Source: Bacteroidales bacterium
Lineage (GTDB): Bacteria; Bacteroidota; Bacteroidia; Bacteroidales; UBA12170
Assembly (NCBI GenBank): GCA_027858955.1
Contig: JAQIBR010000109.1
Span: 1-41,355, forward strand
DNA length: 41,355 nucleotides
Direction: 5' to 3'
This document shows, piece after piece, positions 17,493 through 26,192 of the stretch. Positions within the stretch are counted from its first letter, which is position 1; each line of letters starts with the position of its first letter. The position numbers and the translations under genes were made by a program. Under the pieces are notes generated by a model. The model had not been told where the DNA came from and made no database searches. It was given only the letters and a program-made list of their open reading frames with translations.

Positions 17493-18527
17493 ATGAATAT
17501 TAGTCAACTTACAAAAAGCCGAGGATTCAAAAATTTTATGGCTAAATTGTATGGAATTGGTGCTTCCATTGTAATTATAGGGGCTTTATTTAAGATTACA
17601 CATATTCCGTATGCAGATGAAATGCTATTTGTAGGATTAACAACTGAGGCTATAATTTTCTTTTTCTCTGCTTTTGAAGCTCCTCATGTTGAACCTGATT
17701 GGAGTTTGGTTTATCCGGAATTAGCTGGAATATATCATAATGCTGCTTCTGTGGAAGATGATTTTGGGGACGATGAGTCTGTCACACAACAGCTTGATAA
17801 TTTATTAGCCGAAGCAAAAATAGATAGTGAATTGATTGAAAGTTTAGGTTCTGGATTACGTAATTTGAGTGTTACTGCAGGAAATATGAATCAAATGGCA
17901 GATACTGCTTCAGCAAATAGTGATTTTGTTGAAAAAGTTAAAAATGCCGGTTCTTCAGTTAGTAATCTAACTTCATCTTATGATAAAGCGAGTGAAATTT
18001 TAGGAAGGGATATAGATGCATCAGAACAATACCATTCAAATATTCTGAAGGCTAGTTCCGCAGCTTCATCCTTGTCTTCAGTTTACGATAAAGCTGCTGA
18101 GAATATAAATAGCGATTCAAGTTCTTCTGCAGAGTTCTCATCCAAAGTTTTGGAAGCAGCTCAATCAGCAAGTATGCTAACTGAAGAATATAAGAAGTCA
18201 ATTGCTATGATGCGGCAATCTTCTGATGCTCTCAATTTCACAGGTGTTGATAGTTCTAATTATAACGAGGAGATGCAAAAAATCTCGCTTAATCTTTCAG
18301 CATTAAATGCTGTTTATGAATTACAATTGATATCTTCCAATAATCAAGTTGAAGCTTCAACAAAGGTTCAGGATTCGATGAATCAATTCTTGAAAAATTT
18401 AAACCAATCAATAGAAACTACACAACATTATCAAAAAGGAGTACAATCCTTAGCGGAAAATGTGGATGCATTGAATAAAGTGTATGGTAATATGTTATCA
18501 GCTATGACCGTTCCTCCACGTGGATAA
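17493..18527 (+). CDS. gldL: GldL/PorL, T9SS motor inner-membrane subunit
   Basis: 344 residues. Two N-terminal membrane helices (about 18-36 and 44-62) contain LYGIGASIVIIGALFKITHIP and MLFVGLTTEAIIFFFSAFE. The intramembrane Glu52 is the type of residue needed for proton-driven motor function in GldL. The rest is a cytoplasmic helical region rich in Ser, Ala and Asn (about 85-335), with repeated 'S(S/A)(V/L)YDKA' heptad-like stretches. GldL forms a pentamer around a GldM dimer and powers secretion and gliding. Spacing to gldM is 33 bp. Confidence 0.95.
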   Translation: MNISQLTKSRGFKNFMAKLYGIGASIVIIGALFKITHIPYADEMLFVGLTTEAIIFFFSAFEAPHVEPDWSLVYPELAGIYHNAASVEDDFGDDESVTQQLDNLLAEAKIDSELIESLGSGLRNLSVTAGNMNQMADTASANSDFVEKVKNAGSSVSNLTSSYDKASEILGRDIDASEQYHSNILKASSAASSLSSVYDKAAENINSDSSSSAEFSSKVLEAAQSASMLTEEYKKSIAMMRQSSDALNFTGVDSSNYNEEMQKISLNLSALNAVYELQLISSNNQVEASTKVQDSMNQFLKNLNQSIETTQHYQKGVQSLAENVDALNKVYGNMLSAMTVPPRG

Positions 18528-18560
18528 TTAGTAATTATGCAATTGAAAAACTATTAGTTT

Positions 18561-20207
18561 ATGGCAGGATATAAAGAAACGCCACGGCAGAAAATGATTG
18601 CAATGTTGTACTTGGTACTAACGGCAATGTTGGCCCTAAATGTATCAAAAGAAATTCTGGAAGCATTTAAAGTTGTAAATGAAAGTTTGGTAACTACAAA
18701 TGAAAACTTTACTGCCAAAGTAAATGGTTTGTATACTGAGTTTGAAAAGCAATACAATTTAAATCAAGAAAAAGTTGCTCCCTTTTGGGAAAAAGCTCAA
18801 GAAGTTCAAAAGATTTCACACAATTTTATCAGTTATCTGGAAAGTGTTAAATACAACACTATTATCCATACGGAAGGAATTCAAGTTGGTGGTGAAAATG
18901 GAATAACTTACGACTCTTTAAAAAAAATCACTTTACGGGATATAAAGAATATTGATAATTTCTCTAAACCAACAAATTATTTAGTAGGTATTGAAACTAG
19001 TAAAGGAAAAGGTTATGAATTAGAAGAGAAGATAAACAAATATCGTGAAGATTTACTGGCCTTTATTCCAGAAGACCGACGCTTATATTTTAATATTGGA
19101 CTCAATACCCAAGGCAAGTTTATCAATGCTGATGGGAGTATGACTAAAGATTGGGTATACTATAATTTTTATCATACAATTCTTGCTGCTGACATTACGA
19201 TTATGAATAAGATTTTAGCTGAAGCTAAAAACGCAGAATTTGATATTGTTAACTATTTGTCTCAAGATATTTCGGCCAAAGATTTCAAGTTTAGTAAAAT
19301 TGAGGCTAAGATATTAGCCAATTCGTCTTATGTTTTTAGAGGTGATGAATATAAAGCTGAAATATTTGTCGCAGCAGTTGATGAGCTAAATAATCCTACC
19401 GTTGAATATAGAATGGGAGTCGCAGAATGGAATGATAAATTTAGTGCTGGATCAACAAAAATAATAGGCGATAAAGGAATTGTTCATTTAAATTTGCCAA
19501 CTCGTAATTTATCTCCAAAAGAGTATATATTTTCAGGTAGAATTATTATTAAAGCCCCAACTGGAGAAGAGCAATCTTATCCTTTTTCTAATAGTTTTAC
19601 TGTTGCCGAGCCTTCCGCTAATGTATCTGCTACCAAAATGAATGTATTCTATCGTGGTGTTGATAATCCAATTCGAATTTCTGCTGCAGGTATTCCAGAT
19701 CACCGTTTAGACCCTAGAATTACAATAGGACAAATCCAAAGTACTAATGAAGGATATGTAGTTAATGATCTAGGTAGAAATACTTTAACTACTAACGAAG
19801 TTACTATTAGCATTTATGCTAGGGGTGAAAATGGTTCTCGAACCAAATTAGGCGAACAACTGTTTCGCTTAAAAGAACTTCCTGATCCTGGAGTCTTAGT
19901 TAGGGGTATGGATGAAGATAGCAAAATTACAAAAGGACAAATATTGGCTAATCCGTATTTGATATGTCAACTTCCTGAATATGTAAACTTTAAGTACCCG
20001 TTTGTAGTTAATGCGTTCAGTTTGACAGCTTATAAAATTAATGGCGAATCCTATGATTTATTTTCAACCGGCGCAAAACTAACTGCCGAAATGGAACGTT
20101 ATATTGAAGGGGCGCGCAGAGGTGCAGATATTGTATTTAAAAATATAAAAGTAAAAGGCCCAACTGGTGATAGAAAAATTCCGGCTTTGGTGCTTACAAT
20201 AAGATAA
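18561..20207 (+). CDS. gldM: GldM/PorM, T9SS motor periplasmic shaft subunit
   Basis: 548 residues. A short cytoplasmic N-terminus (AGYKETPRQKM) is followed by one membrane helix (about 12-30, MIAMLYLVLTAMLALNVSK) and a long periplasmic part. The periplasmic part begins with a helical domain (EILEAFKVVNESLVTTNENF) and continues with Ig-like D2-D4 domains; FRGDEYKAEIFVAAVDE and VSATKMNVFYRGVDNPI are recognisable GldM segments. It couples the GldL motor to the GldK/GldN ring. It starts with ATG 18561 and lies 11 bases from gldN, so the operon is tight here. Confidence 0.96.
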   Translation: MAGYKETPRQKMIAMLYLVLTAMLALNVSKEILEAFKVVNESLVTTNENFTAKVNGLYTEFEKQYNLNQEKVAPFWEKAQEVQKISHNFISYLESVKYNTIIHTEGIQVGGENGITYDSLKKITLRDIKNIDNFSKPTNYLVGIETSKGKGYELEEKINKYREDLLAFIPEDRRLYFNIGLNTQGKFINADGSMTKDWVYYNFYHTILAADITIMNKILAEAKNAEFDIVNYLSQDISAKDFKFSKIEAKILANSSYVFRGDEYKAEIFVAAVDELNNPTVEYRMGVAEWNDKFSAGSTKIIGDKGIVHLNLPTRNLSPKEYIFSGRIIIKAPTGEEQSYPFSNSFTVAEPSANVSATKMNVFYRGVDNPIRISAAGIPDHRLDPRITIGQIQSTNEGYVVNDLGRNTLTTNEVTISIYARGENGSRTKLGEQLFRLKELPDPGVLVRGMDEDSKITKGQILANPYLICQLPEYVNFKYPFVVNAFSLTAYKINGESYDLFSTGAKLTAEMERYIEGARRGADIVFKNIKVKGPTGDRKIPALVLTIR

Positions 20208-20218
20208 AAATTGAAACT

Positions 20219-21097
20219 ATGAATAAGAGCATTTATAAATTTTTTAGCATTGTTGCTCTAAGTTTAAGTGTGTCAATTACTTCTGCTCAATTGATTAGCG
20301 GAAGCACTCAGAATACTATTAATACTCCTAGAGATAATATATTTGAAGAAATTCATGTGCAGTTTAAGAAACCAGTTCCTTATCCACCTTTGCGCCAAGC
20401 TGATGTAATATATAAAAAGAGAATTTGGCAAAAAATTGATTTTCGTGAAAAAATGAATCAGCCGTTTTATTATCCTATAGAGGCTCATGTAGCCTGGAAA
20501 AGTTTTATGAGTACAATATTGGATGCTTTACGGGCTGGTGAGTTAACAGCATACGATGATAGAGTTGACGATGAATTTACGACTCCCTTGACCTGGCGTG
20601 AACTTGAATACCGTTTAAGTGGTCAACCCGATTCTATCGATCAATTCGATCAATACGGATTATTAATTGGTAAAAAAATTTCCTTTCCTGATCAATACCA
20701 AGAAGGGGAAGTTAAAGTACTTAAACTTAAAGAGGTTTGGTATTTTGATAAACAAAGATCTCAAATGATGGTGCGAATATTAGGTCTTGGCCCTGTGCGT
20801 GAGTTTATCGATTCAGAAACTCAAGAAAAAAGGGAACAAACACTATTTTGGATCTATTTCCCTGATGCCAGACCGATTTTGGCAAAAGCCCTTGTATTCA
20901 ATAGAAATAATAGCGGTGCCAGATTAACTTACGATGATGTGTTTTGGAAGCGTTTCTTTGATTCCTATATTTATAAAGTAGAAAATGTTTATGACCGTGA
21001 AATTTCACAATATGCTATCGGTATGGATGCTTTATTAGAATCCGATCGCTTTAAAAAAGAAATATTTGATATGGAACAATCCTTGTGGGAATACTAA
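20219..21097 (+). CDS. gldN: GldN/PorN, T9SS ring protein
   Basis: 292 residues with a signal peptide (MNKSIYKFFSIVALSLSVSITSAQ). The mature protein has the GldN pattern: DVIYKKRIWQKIDFREKMNQPFYYP, WKSFMSTILDALRAGELTAYDD, then MVRILGLGPVREF and the C-terminal YDDVFWKRFFDSYIYKVEN. GldN binds GldK to form the periplasmic ring. It is the last gene of the porP-gldKLMN locus, closed by a strong terminator 20 bases later. Confidence 0.95.
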   Translation: MNKSIYKFFSIVALSLSVSITSAQLISGSTQNTINTPRDNIFEEIHVQFKKPVPYPPLRQADVIYKKRIWQKIDFREKMNQPFYYPIEAHVAWKSFMSTILDALRAGELTAYDDRVDDEFTTPLTWRELEYRLSGQPDSIDQFDQYGLLIGKKISFPDQYQEGEVKVLKLKEVWYFDKQRSQMMVRILGLGPVREFIDSETQEKREQTLFWIYFPDARPILAKALVFNRNNSGARLTYDDVFWKRFFDSYIYKVENVYDREISQYAIGMDALLESDRFKKEIFDMEQSLWEY

Positions 21098-21116
21098 GCC
21101 ACATAAAAAAGCTTAT

Positions 21117-21143
21117 AAACTCCGTTATGCGGAGTTTTTTTTT
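21117..21143 (+). terminator. Rho-independent terminator of the gldKLMN operon
   Basis: The stem AAACTCCG (21117-21124) pairs with CGGAGTTT (21130-21137) around the loop TTATG, followed by a run of T. It is one of the best terminators in the window. Confidence 0.92.
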
Positions 21144-21156
21144 GTCCTTTAATTCA

Positions 21157-21164
21157 TATTTTTG
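21157..21164 (+). promoter_or_regulatory. -7 element (TATTTTTG) ahead of recG
   Basis: Exact TAnnTTTG match 18 bases before the recG ATG. The upstream TTG is too close for the usual 18-20 bp spacing, so only the -7 half is supported. Confidence 0.4.
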
Positions 21165-21182
21165 TTTATAACTAAATTATAA

Positions 21183-23288
21183 ATGGAGCAATACATCAAT
21201 ACTCCCATAAAATTTGTAAAAGGTGTTGGACCTGCCAAAGAAGGCAGTTTTAAATCTGAATTGTGTATTTATACTCTAGGAGATTTATTGTATTATTTTC
21301 CTTTTCGTTATATCGACAGAAGTAAAATTTACAAAATAAGTGAAATACGTGAAGAAATGCCTTTTGTTCAGATTAAAGGCAAGCTGTCAAATCTTCAAAC
21401 TTTGGGTAGTGGTAGATCATCACGATTAAGCGTTTTGCTTCACGATGAAAGTGGTCAGATTGAATTGATTTGGTTTGCCGGAATAAAATGGATTCGAGAA
21501 AAATTAGTTTACGGAAAGGAATACATTGTTTTTGGCCGTCCTTCCTTGTTTAATAAACGCTTTAATATAACACATCCAGAAATCGAGGTAATTAATCCTG
21601 AAAAGAAGAACCTTACCAACATCAAACTTCAGCCATTTTATAATTCATCAGAAAAACTAACTCGTCGAGGTCTTGATTCTAAAGGAATTGCAAAAATAAT
21701 TTACACTGCATTACAAGGTATTTCAGGTTTGATTCCTGAGACTTTGCCACCTTTACTATTGAAAAAATATCGTTTTGTCTCTCGCGAAAAAGCATTACTA
21801 GCGATTCATTATCCTGAAAAATTGAATCAATTAGAGGCTGCTCGGAAAAGATTAAAATTTGAGGAATTATTTTTTATTCAACTCAGATTATTAAAGCAGA
21901 AGCTTATTAGAACAGAAAAGGTCAAAGGGCACGTTTTTGTAAAAGTAGGTGAAAAATTTAATCGATTTTATGAAGAAAATTTACCTTTTGTTTTAACAGA
22001 TGCTCAAAAGAAAGTAATGCGCGAAATACGTGCAGATATGGGTTCGGGAAAGCAAATGAATCGCCTTTTGCAAGGCGATGTAGGCAGCGGTAAAACATTG
22101 GTAGCACTTTTGGCTATGTTACTCTCTGTGGATAACGGATTTCAGGCTTGTATTATGGCACCTACCGAGATACTGGCACAACAGCATTTCAATGGCATCA
22201 CAAAATTTTTAAAAGGCTTAGATATTGAAGTTGAATTATTAACTGGTTCTACCAAAACAAAAAAACGCAGGGAAATTCATGAAGGTCTTTTAAACGGAAA
22301 ATTGCAATTATTAATAGGAACTCATGCTCTAATTGAAGATACAGTCCAGTTCAAAGAATTGGGTTTTGTGGTTATTGATGAACAACATCGATTTGGAGTG
22401 GCTCAACGTGCAAAGCTATGGAGCAAGAGCCTAGTTCCACCGCATGTTCTTGTAATGACTGCAACTCCTATCCCCAGAACTTTAGCAATGACTTTATATG
22501 GCGATTTGGACTATTCTGTTATTGATGAACTGCCACCGGGAAGAAAAGCGATTAAAACCAGTCATTTTTATGATAAAGATCGACTAAAGGTTTTTGGTTT
22601 TATGCGCAGGCAAATTGAAGAAGGAAGACAAGTTTATGTTGTTTATCCTTTGATTAAAGAATCGGAAACGCTTGATTTGAAAGACCTTGAAGATGGCTAT
22701 GAAAGTATATTACGCGATTTCCCACGACCTAAATATCAGGTTAGCATCTTACACGGGAAAATGAAGCCTGCCGATAAAGATTTTGAAATGGCGCGTTTTG
22801 TAAAAGGTGAAACTCAAATTATGGTTTCTACCACCGTGATTGAAGTTGGTGTAGATGTTCCGAATGCTTCAGTTATGGTAATAGAAAATGCCGAGCGTTT
22901 TGGATTGTCACAATTACATCAGCTACGGGGCAGAGTGGGCAGAGGTGCGGAACAGTCTTATTGTCTCCTAATGTCGAGCTTTAAATTAACTTCTGACGGT
23001 AAAAAACGCTTACAAACAATGGCTGAAACTAGCGATGGTTTTGTGATAGCCGATGTTGATTTAAAATTACGCGGTCCTGGCAATATGCATGGTACTCAAC
23101 AAAGTGGAATACTGGATCTAAAAATAGCTGATTTAGCGAAAGATGAGAAAATTCTCAAATTTGCTCGCGAAAAAGCAATCGAATTGCTCGAATTAGATCC
23201 ACATCTTTCATTTACTGAAAATAAACAAACAGCTTTGGAGCTTAAGAAGATGGAAGCAAAAGGCAAAAATTGGATCGAAATAAGTTAG
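21183..23288 (+). CDS. recG: ATP-dependent DNA helicase RecG
   Basis: 701 residues, full length for RecG. An N-terminal wedge (OB-fold) domain (about 60-145, FVQIKGKLSNLQ ... QIELIWFAG) is followed by SF2 helicase motifs: Walker A GDVGSGKT at 298-305, APTEILAQQH at 326-335, DEQH at 399-402, MTATPIPRTLAM near 425, STTVIEVGVDVPNA, and QLHQLRGRVGRG. RecG remodels stalled replication forks and Holliday junctions. It stands alone between the gld terminator and a 357-bp gap before pheT. Confidence 0.97.
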   Translation: MEQYINTPIKFVKGVGPAKEGSFKSELCIYTLGDLLYYFPFRYIDRSKIYKISEIREEMPFVQIKGKLSNLQTLGSGRSSRLSVLLHDESGQIELIWFAGIKWIREKLVYGKEYIVFGRPSLFNKRFNITHPEIEVINPEKKNLTNIKLQPFYNSSEKLTRRGLDSKGIAKIIYTALQGISGLIPETLPPLLLKKYRFVSREKALLAIHYPEKLNQLEAARKRLKFEELFFIQLRLLKQKLIRTEKVKGHVFVKVGEKFNRFYEENLPFVLTDAQKKVMREIRADMGSGKQMNRLLQGDVGSGKTLVALLAMLLSVDNGFQACIMAPTEILAQQHFNGITKFLKGLDIEVELLTGSTKTKKRREIHEGLLNGKLQLLIGTHALIEDTVQFKELGFVVIDEQHRFGVAQRAKLWSKSLVPPHVLVMTATPIPRTLAMTLYGDLDYSVIDELPPGRKAIKTSHFYDKDRLKVFGFMRRQIEEGRQVYVVYPLIKESETLDLKDLEDGYESILRDFPRPKYQVSILHGKMKPADKDFEMARFVKGETQIMVSTTVIEVGVDVPNASVMVIENAERFGLSQLHQLRGRVGRGAEQSYCLLMSSFKLTSDGKKRLQTMAETSDGFVIADVDLKLRGPGNMHGTQQSGILDLKIADLAKDEKILKFAREKAIELLELDPHLSFTENKQTALELKKMEAKGKNWIEIS

Positions 23289-23391
23289 ATTTATAAAATC
23301 GAGCGTCAGATATTTTTGTAAAATTTCAAACGATTGAATATTAAAGTGTTTCAGGTATTATTGATAGAACTATAGCACAAAAGCTCATAAA

Positions 23392-23432
23392 TTATTTTTT
23401 GGTGTTATTTTGTGTTTTGGTGAGTTGGTGGC
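23392..23432 (+). repeat. Solo half of the GTG-unit intergenic repeat
   Basis: The units TTTTGGTG, TTTTGTG, TTTTGGTG and TTGGTGGCC run in one direction. The 41-base block aligns without gaps, with about seven mismatches, to the left arm of the element at 31397. No opposite-strand arm is seen here. Confidence 0.6.
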
Positions 23433-23558
23433 CTTTCTTATTTTTAATTGAATAATGAGTCTAAATATTTAGTACATCATTTAACGAATTAATCCGAACT
23501 TGGTAAATTCTTCCCCTTTGTTCCCTCTGTAATCACTATTTCGTCTCGAAAAAATTAC

Positions 23559-23566
23559 TAATTTTG
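23559..23566 (+). promoter_or_regulatory. -7 element (TAATTTTG) ahead of pheT
   Basis: Exact TAnnTTTG match followed by the common C. It would give a leader of about 75 bases. The -33 position reads TTT rather than TTG. Confidence 0.4.
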
Positions 23567-23645
23567 CAAATTGAAATCAGCAAAAATTGAATCAAAATAA
23601 TATGAGTCAATCTGCCCATAATCCTATTTATTAAAGAATTTACAA

Positions 23646-26105
23646 ATGAATTTATCATATAATTGGTTAAAAAAATACGTTGACTTCAATGTTACACCCG
23701 AAAAGCTTGATGAAATACTTACAGACTGTGGACTTGAAGTGGAAAAAATGGAGCGCGTTCAATCTGTTAAAGGTGGCCTCGAAGGAATTGTAATAGGCGA
23801 GGTTCTTAATTGTGAAAAACATTCGAATGCTGATACTCTGAGCGTTACAGCGGTTAATATAGGTAATGATATAATTTTGCCAATTGTATGCGGAGCTCCA
23901 AATGTAGCAGCTGGTCAAAAAGTACCTGTTGCGGTTGTAGGTACAACTTTGTACGATGGAGACAACAGGTTTAAAATAAAAAAATCTAAAATCCGAGGCG
24001 AAGTTTCCGAAGGAATGATTTGTGCTGAAGATGAGCTTGGTTTAGGAACAGAACATGCAGGGATAATGGTTTTAGATAATTCTGCAGTTATAGGTTCAAA
24101 AGCCAAAGATTATTTTAATATTGAAGATGATTTTCGTTTTGAAATAGGATTAACGCCTAATAGAGCAGATGCGACTTCACATATTGGATCTGCACGAGAT
24201 TTGGTTGCAGTTTTTAATCAAATAAATGGAAATCGAAAGAGCAAATTAATACTTCCAGATATTTCCTCTTTTAAGGTGGACAATACTGATCTCGATATTG
24301 AAGTTATTATTGAAGATAATCAGGCTTGCCCACGATATTCAGGGCTTACTCTTTCAAATATTGAAGTGAAAGAATCGCCCGAATGGTTGAAAAATATCCT
24401 TCAAACTATTGATATTCGCCCGATTAACAATATAGTCGATATCACTAATTTTGTAATGTATGAAACAGGACAGCCTTTGCATGCTTTTGATGCCGATGCA
24501 GTTATAGGAAATGAAGTAATAGTTAAGAAATTGGCAAAAGGTAGCAAATTTGTTACTCTTGATGAAGTGGAACGCGAGCTTTCTGGTGACGATCTGATGA
24601 TTTGCAATGCCGAAAGCGGAATGTGTATAGCTGGAGTTTTCGGTGGAATAAGCTCTGGAATTACAAAGAAAACTAAACGAATGTTTCTTGAAAGTGCTTA
24701 TTTTGAATCCACTGGAATTAGGAAAACATCTAAATCCCATGGATTAAAAACCGACGCTTCTTTCCGATACGAAAGAGGTGCCGATCCTAATATCACGATT
24801 TTTGCACTTAAAAGAGCGGCAATGTTAATTAAAGAATTGGCGGGAGCTGATATTTCGAGTAAAATAAAAGATGTTTATCCAAATAAAATTAATCCTTGGC
24901 AAGTAAGCATTCTATATTCAAATGTTAAGCGCTTAATCGGAAAAGAGATTCCGAGTGAAACTATAAAATCTATTTTAACGGATCTAGATATAGTAATTAT
25001 CGAAGAAAACGAAGAAGGACTGCTTCTGGAAATCCCGACTTTCAAAGTTGATGTTACTCGCGAAGCAGATATTATAGAAGAAATTCTACGTGTTTACGGA
25101 TACAATAATATAGAATTTTCAGAAAGTGTTCATTCCGCGCTTTCATATACAAAAAAACCTGATAATGAGAAACTTCAGAATTTAATTTCTGATTATTTAT
25201 CGAATAATGGTTTTGCCGAAACTATGAATAACTCTTTAACAAAGGCAAGTTATTACGAAAACAACGCTGACTTTGATGCTAGTCAAAGTGTCAGAATGTT
25301 AAATCCGCTTAGCAGCGATCTTAATATTTTGCGCCAATCTCTTGTTTATGGAGGCTTGGAATCTGTTCTATACAATATCAATCGTAAAAACCCCGATTTA
25401 AAGTTATACGAATTCGGTAAATCTTATCATTTCGTAAACGCCGAAGCAGAGAAAGTAGAAAAACGTTATTATGAAGAAAAGCATTTAGCTTTGTTAAAGA
25501 CTGGAAGAAAAGCTTCTGAATCATGGGATAATCTAGCAAAGCAGGTTGATTTTTACGATTTGAAATTAACTGTTCTGCATATTTTGAAAAAACTTCAATT
25601 TAATCCGTTAACATTATCGGTGGATAATGAAATTAGAAAATATTTTTTGGAAGGTTTGCGTTATTCTTTCAATAATAAATCCTTAGTTGAATTTGGTAAG
25701 CTTAATCCGAAAGTTTTAAAAGCAGTGGGAATAAAACAATCGGTATTCTATGCCGATTTTAATTGGCAAAATATTTTGAAAATCGTTAAGCAGAATGATA
25801 TAAAATATCAGGAAGTTTATAAATTTCCAGTTGTTCGTCGCGATTTAGCTCTTGTATTGGATAAATCGGTGAAATTTGAATCTATTGAGAAATTGGCATA
25901 TAAAGCTGAAAAGAGAATTTTAAAATCAGTAAATTTGTTTGATATTTACGAAGGCCCCGAATTAAGTGAAGAAAAAAAATCATATTCGGTCAGTTTCTTT
26001 TTGCAGGATTCAGAAAAGACCTTGAACGACAAGCAAATAGATAAGATGATGAATAGATTTATTCAAGTGTTTGAACAAGATTTAGATGCAATTATTCGGC
26101 GATAG
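23646..26105 (+). CDS. pheT: Phenylalanyl-tRNA synthetase beta subunit
   Basis: 819 residues, full length for bacterial PheT. It opens MNLSYNWLKKYVDF. A tRNA-binding (EMAP/OB) domain follows (about 43-150: VIGEVLNCEKHSNADTLSV, IVCGAPNVAAGQKVPVA). The B3/4 editing domain (ISNIEVKESPEWLK-like through NNIVDITNFVMYETGQPLHAFDAD), the B5 domain and a synthetase-like core come next. The C-terminal FDX-ACB anticodon-binding domain is at about 725-818 (KFPVVRRDLALVLDKSVKF). It pairs with PheS, which is not in this window, so pheS and pheT are unlinked here. The stop codon lies inside a 22-bp tandem duplication, listed separately. Confidence 0.97.
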   Translation: MNLSYNWLKKYVDFNVTPEKLDEILTDCGLEVEKMERVQSVKGGLEGIVIGEVLNCEKHSNADTLSVTAVNIGNDIILPIVCGAPNVAAGQKVPVAVVGTTLYDGDNRFKIKKSKIRGEVSEGMICAEDELGLGTEHAGIMVLDNSAVIGSKAKDYFNIEDDFRFEIGLTPNRADATSHIGSARDLVAVFNQINGNRKSKLILPDISSFKVDNTDLDIEVIIEDNQACPRYSGLTLSNIEVKESPEWLKNILQTIDIRPINNIVDITNFVMYETGQPLHAFDADAVIGNEVIVKKLAKGSKFVTLDEVERELSGDDLMICNAESGMCIAGVFGGISSGITKKTKRMFLESAYFESTGIRKTSKSHGLKTDASFRYERGADPNITIFALKRAAMLIKELAGADISSKIKDVYPNKINPWQVSILYSNVKRLIGKEIPSETIKSILTDLDIVIIEENEEGLLLEIPTFKVDVTREADIIEEILRVYGYNNIEFSESVHSALSYTKKPDNEKLQNLISDYLSNNGFAETMNNSLTKASYYENNADFDASQSVRMLNPLSSDLNILRQSLVYGGLESVLYNINRKNPDLKLYEFGKSYHFVNAEAEKVEKRYYEEKHLALLKTGRKASESWDNLAKQVDFYDLKLTVLHILKKLQFNPLTLSVDNEIRKYFLEGLRYSFNNKSLVEFGKLNPKVLKAVGIKQSVFYADFNWQNILKIVKQNDIKYQEVYKFPVVRRDLALVLDKSVKFESIEKLAYKAEKRILKSVNLFDIYEGPELSEEKKSYSVSFFLQDSEKTLNDKQIDKMMNRFIQVFEQDLDAIIRR

Positions 26106-26134
26106 CCAAATGAATATTCGGCGACAGCCAAATG
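26094..26134 (+). repeat. 22-bp-period tandem duplication across the pheT stop codon
   Basis: ATTCGGCGATAGCCAAATG (26094-26112) recurs as ATTCGGCGACAGCCAAATG (26116-26134), 18 of 19 bases alike. The TAG inside copy 1 is the pheT stop; copy 2 reads CAG there. Confidence 0.85.
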
Positions 26135-26192
26135 TATTGGAGATTCTTTGTAATTTAAGGGTCGGGGAAATCCAATATTAAAACAAAGAAAA

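Larger units (their letters stand above)
23289..23645. other. Intergenic region between recG and pheT
   Basis: 357 bp. It contains a half-element of the GTG-unit repeat family (23392-23432), a -7 element TAATTTTG (23559-23566) and a 10-codon open frame (23602-23634, MSQSAHNPIY) before the pheT ATG. No convincing terminator follows recG and no RNA gene was recognised. Confidence 0.5.
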
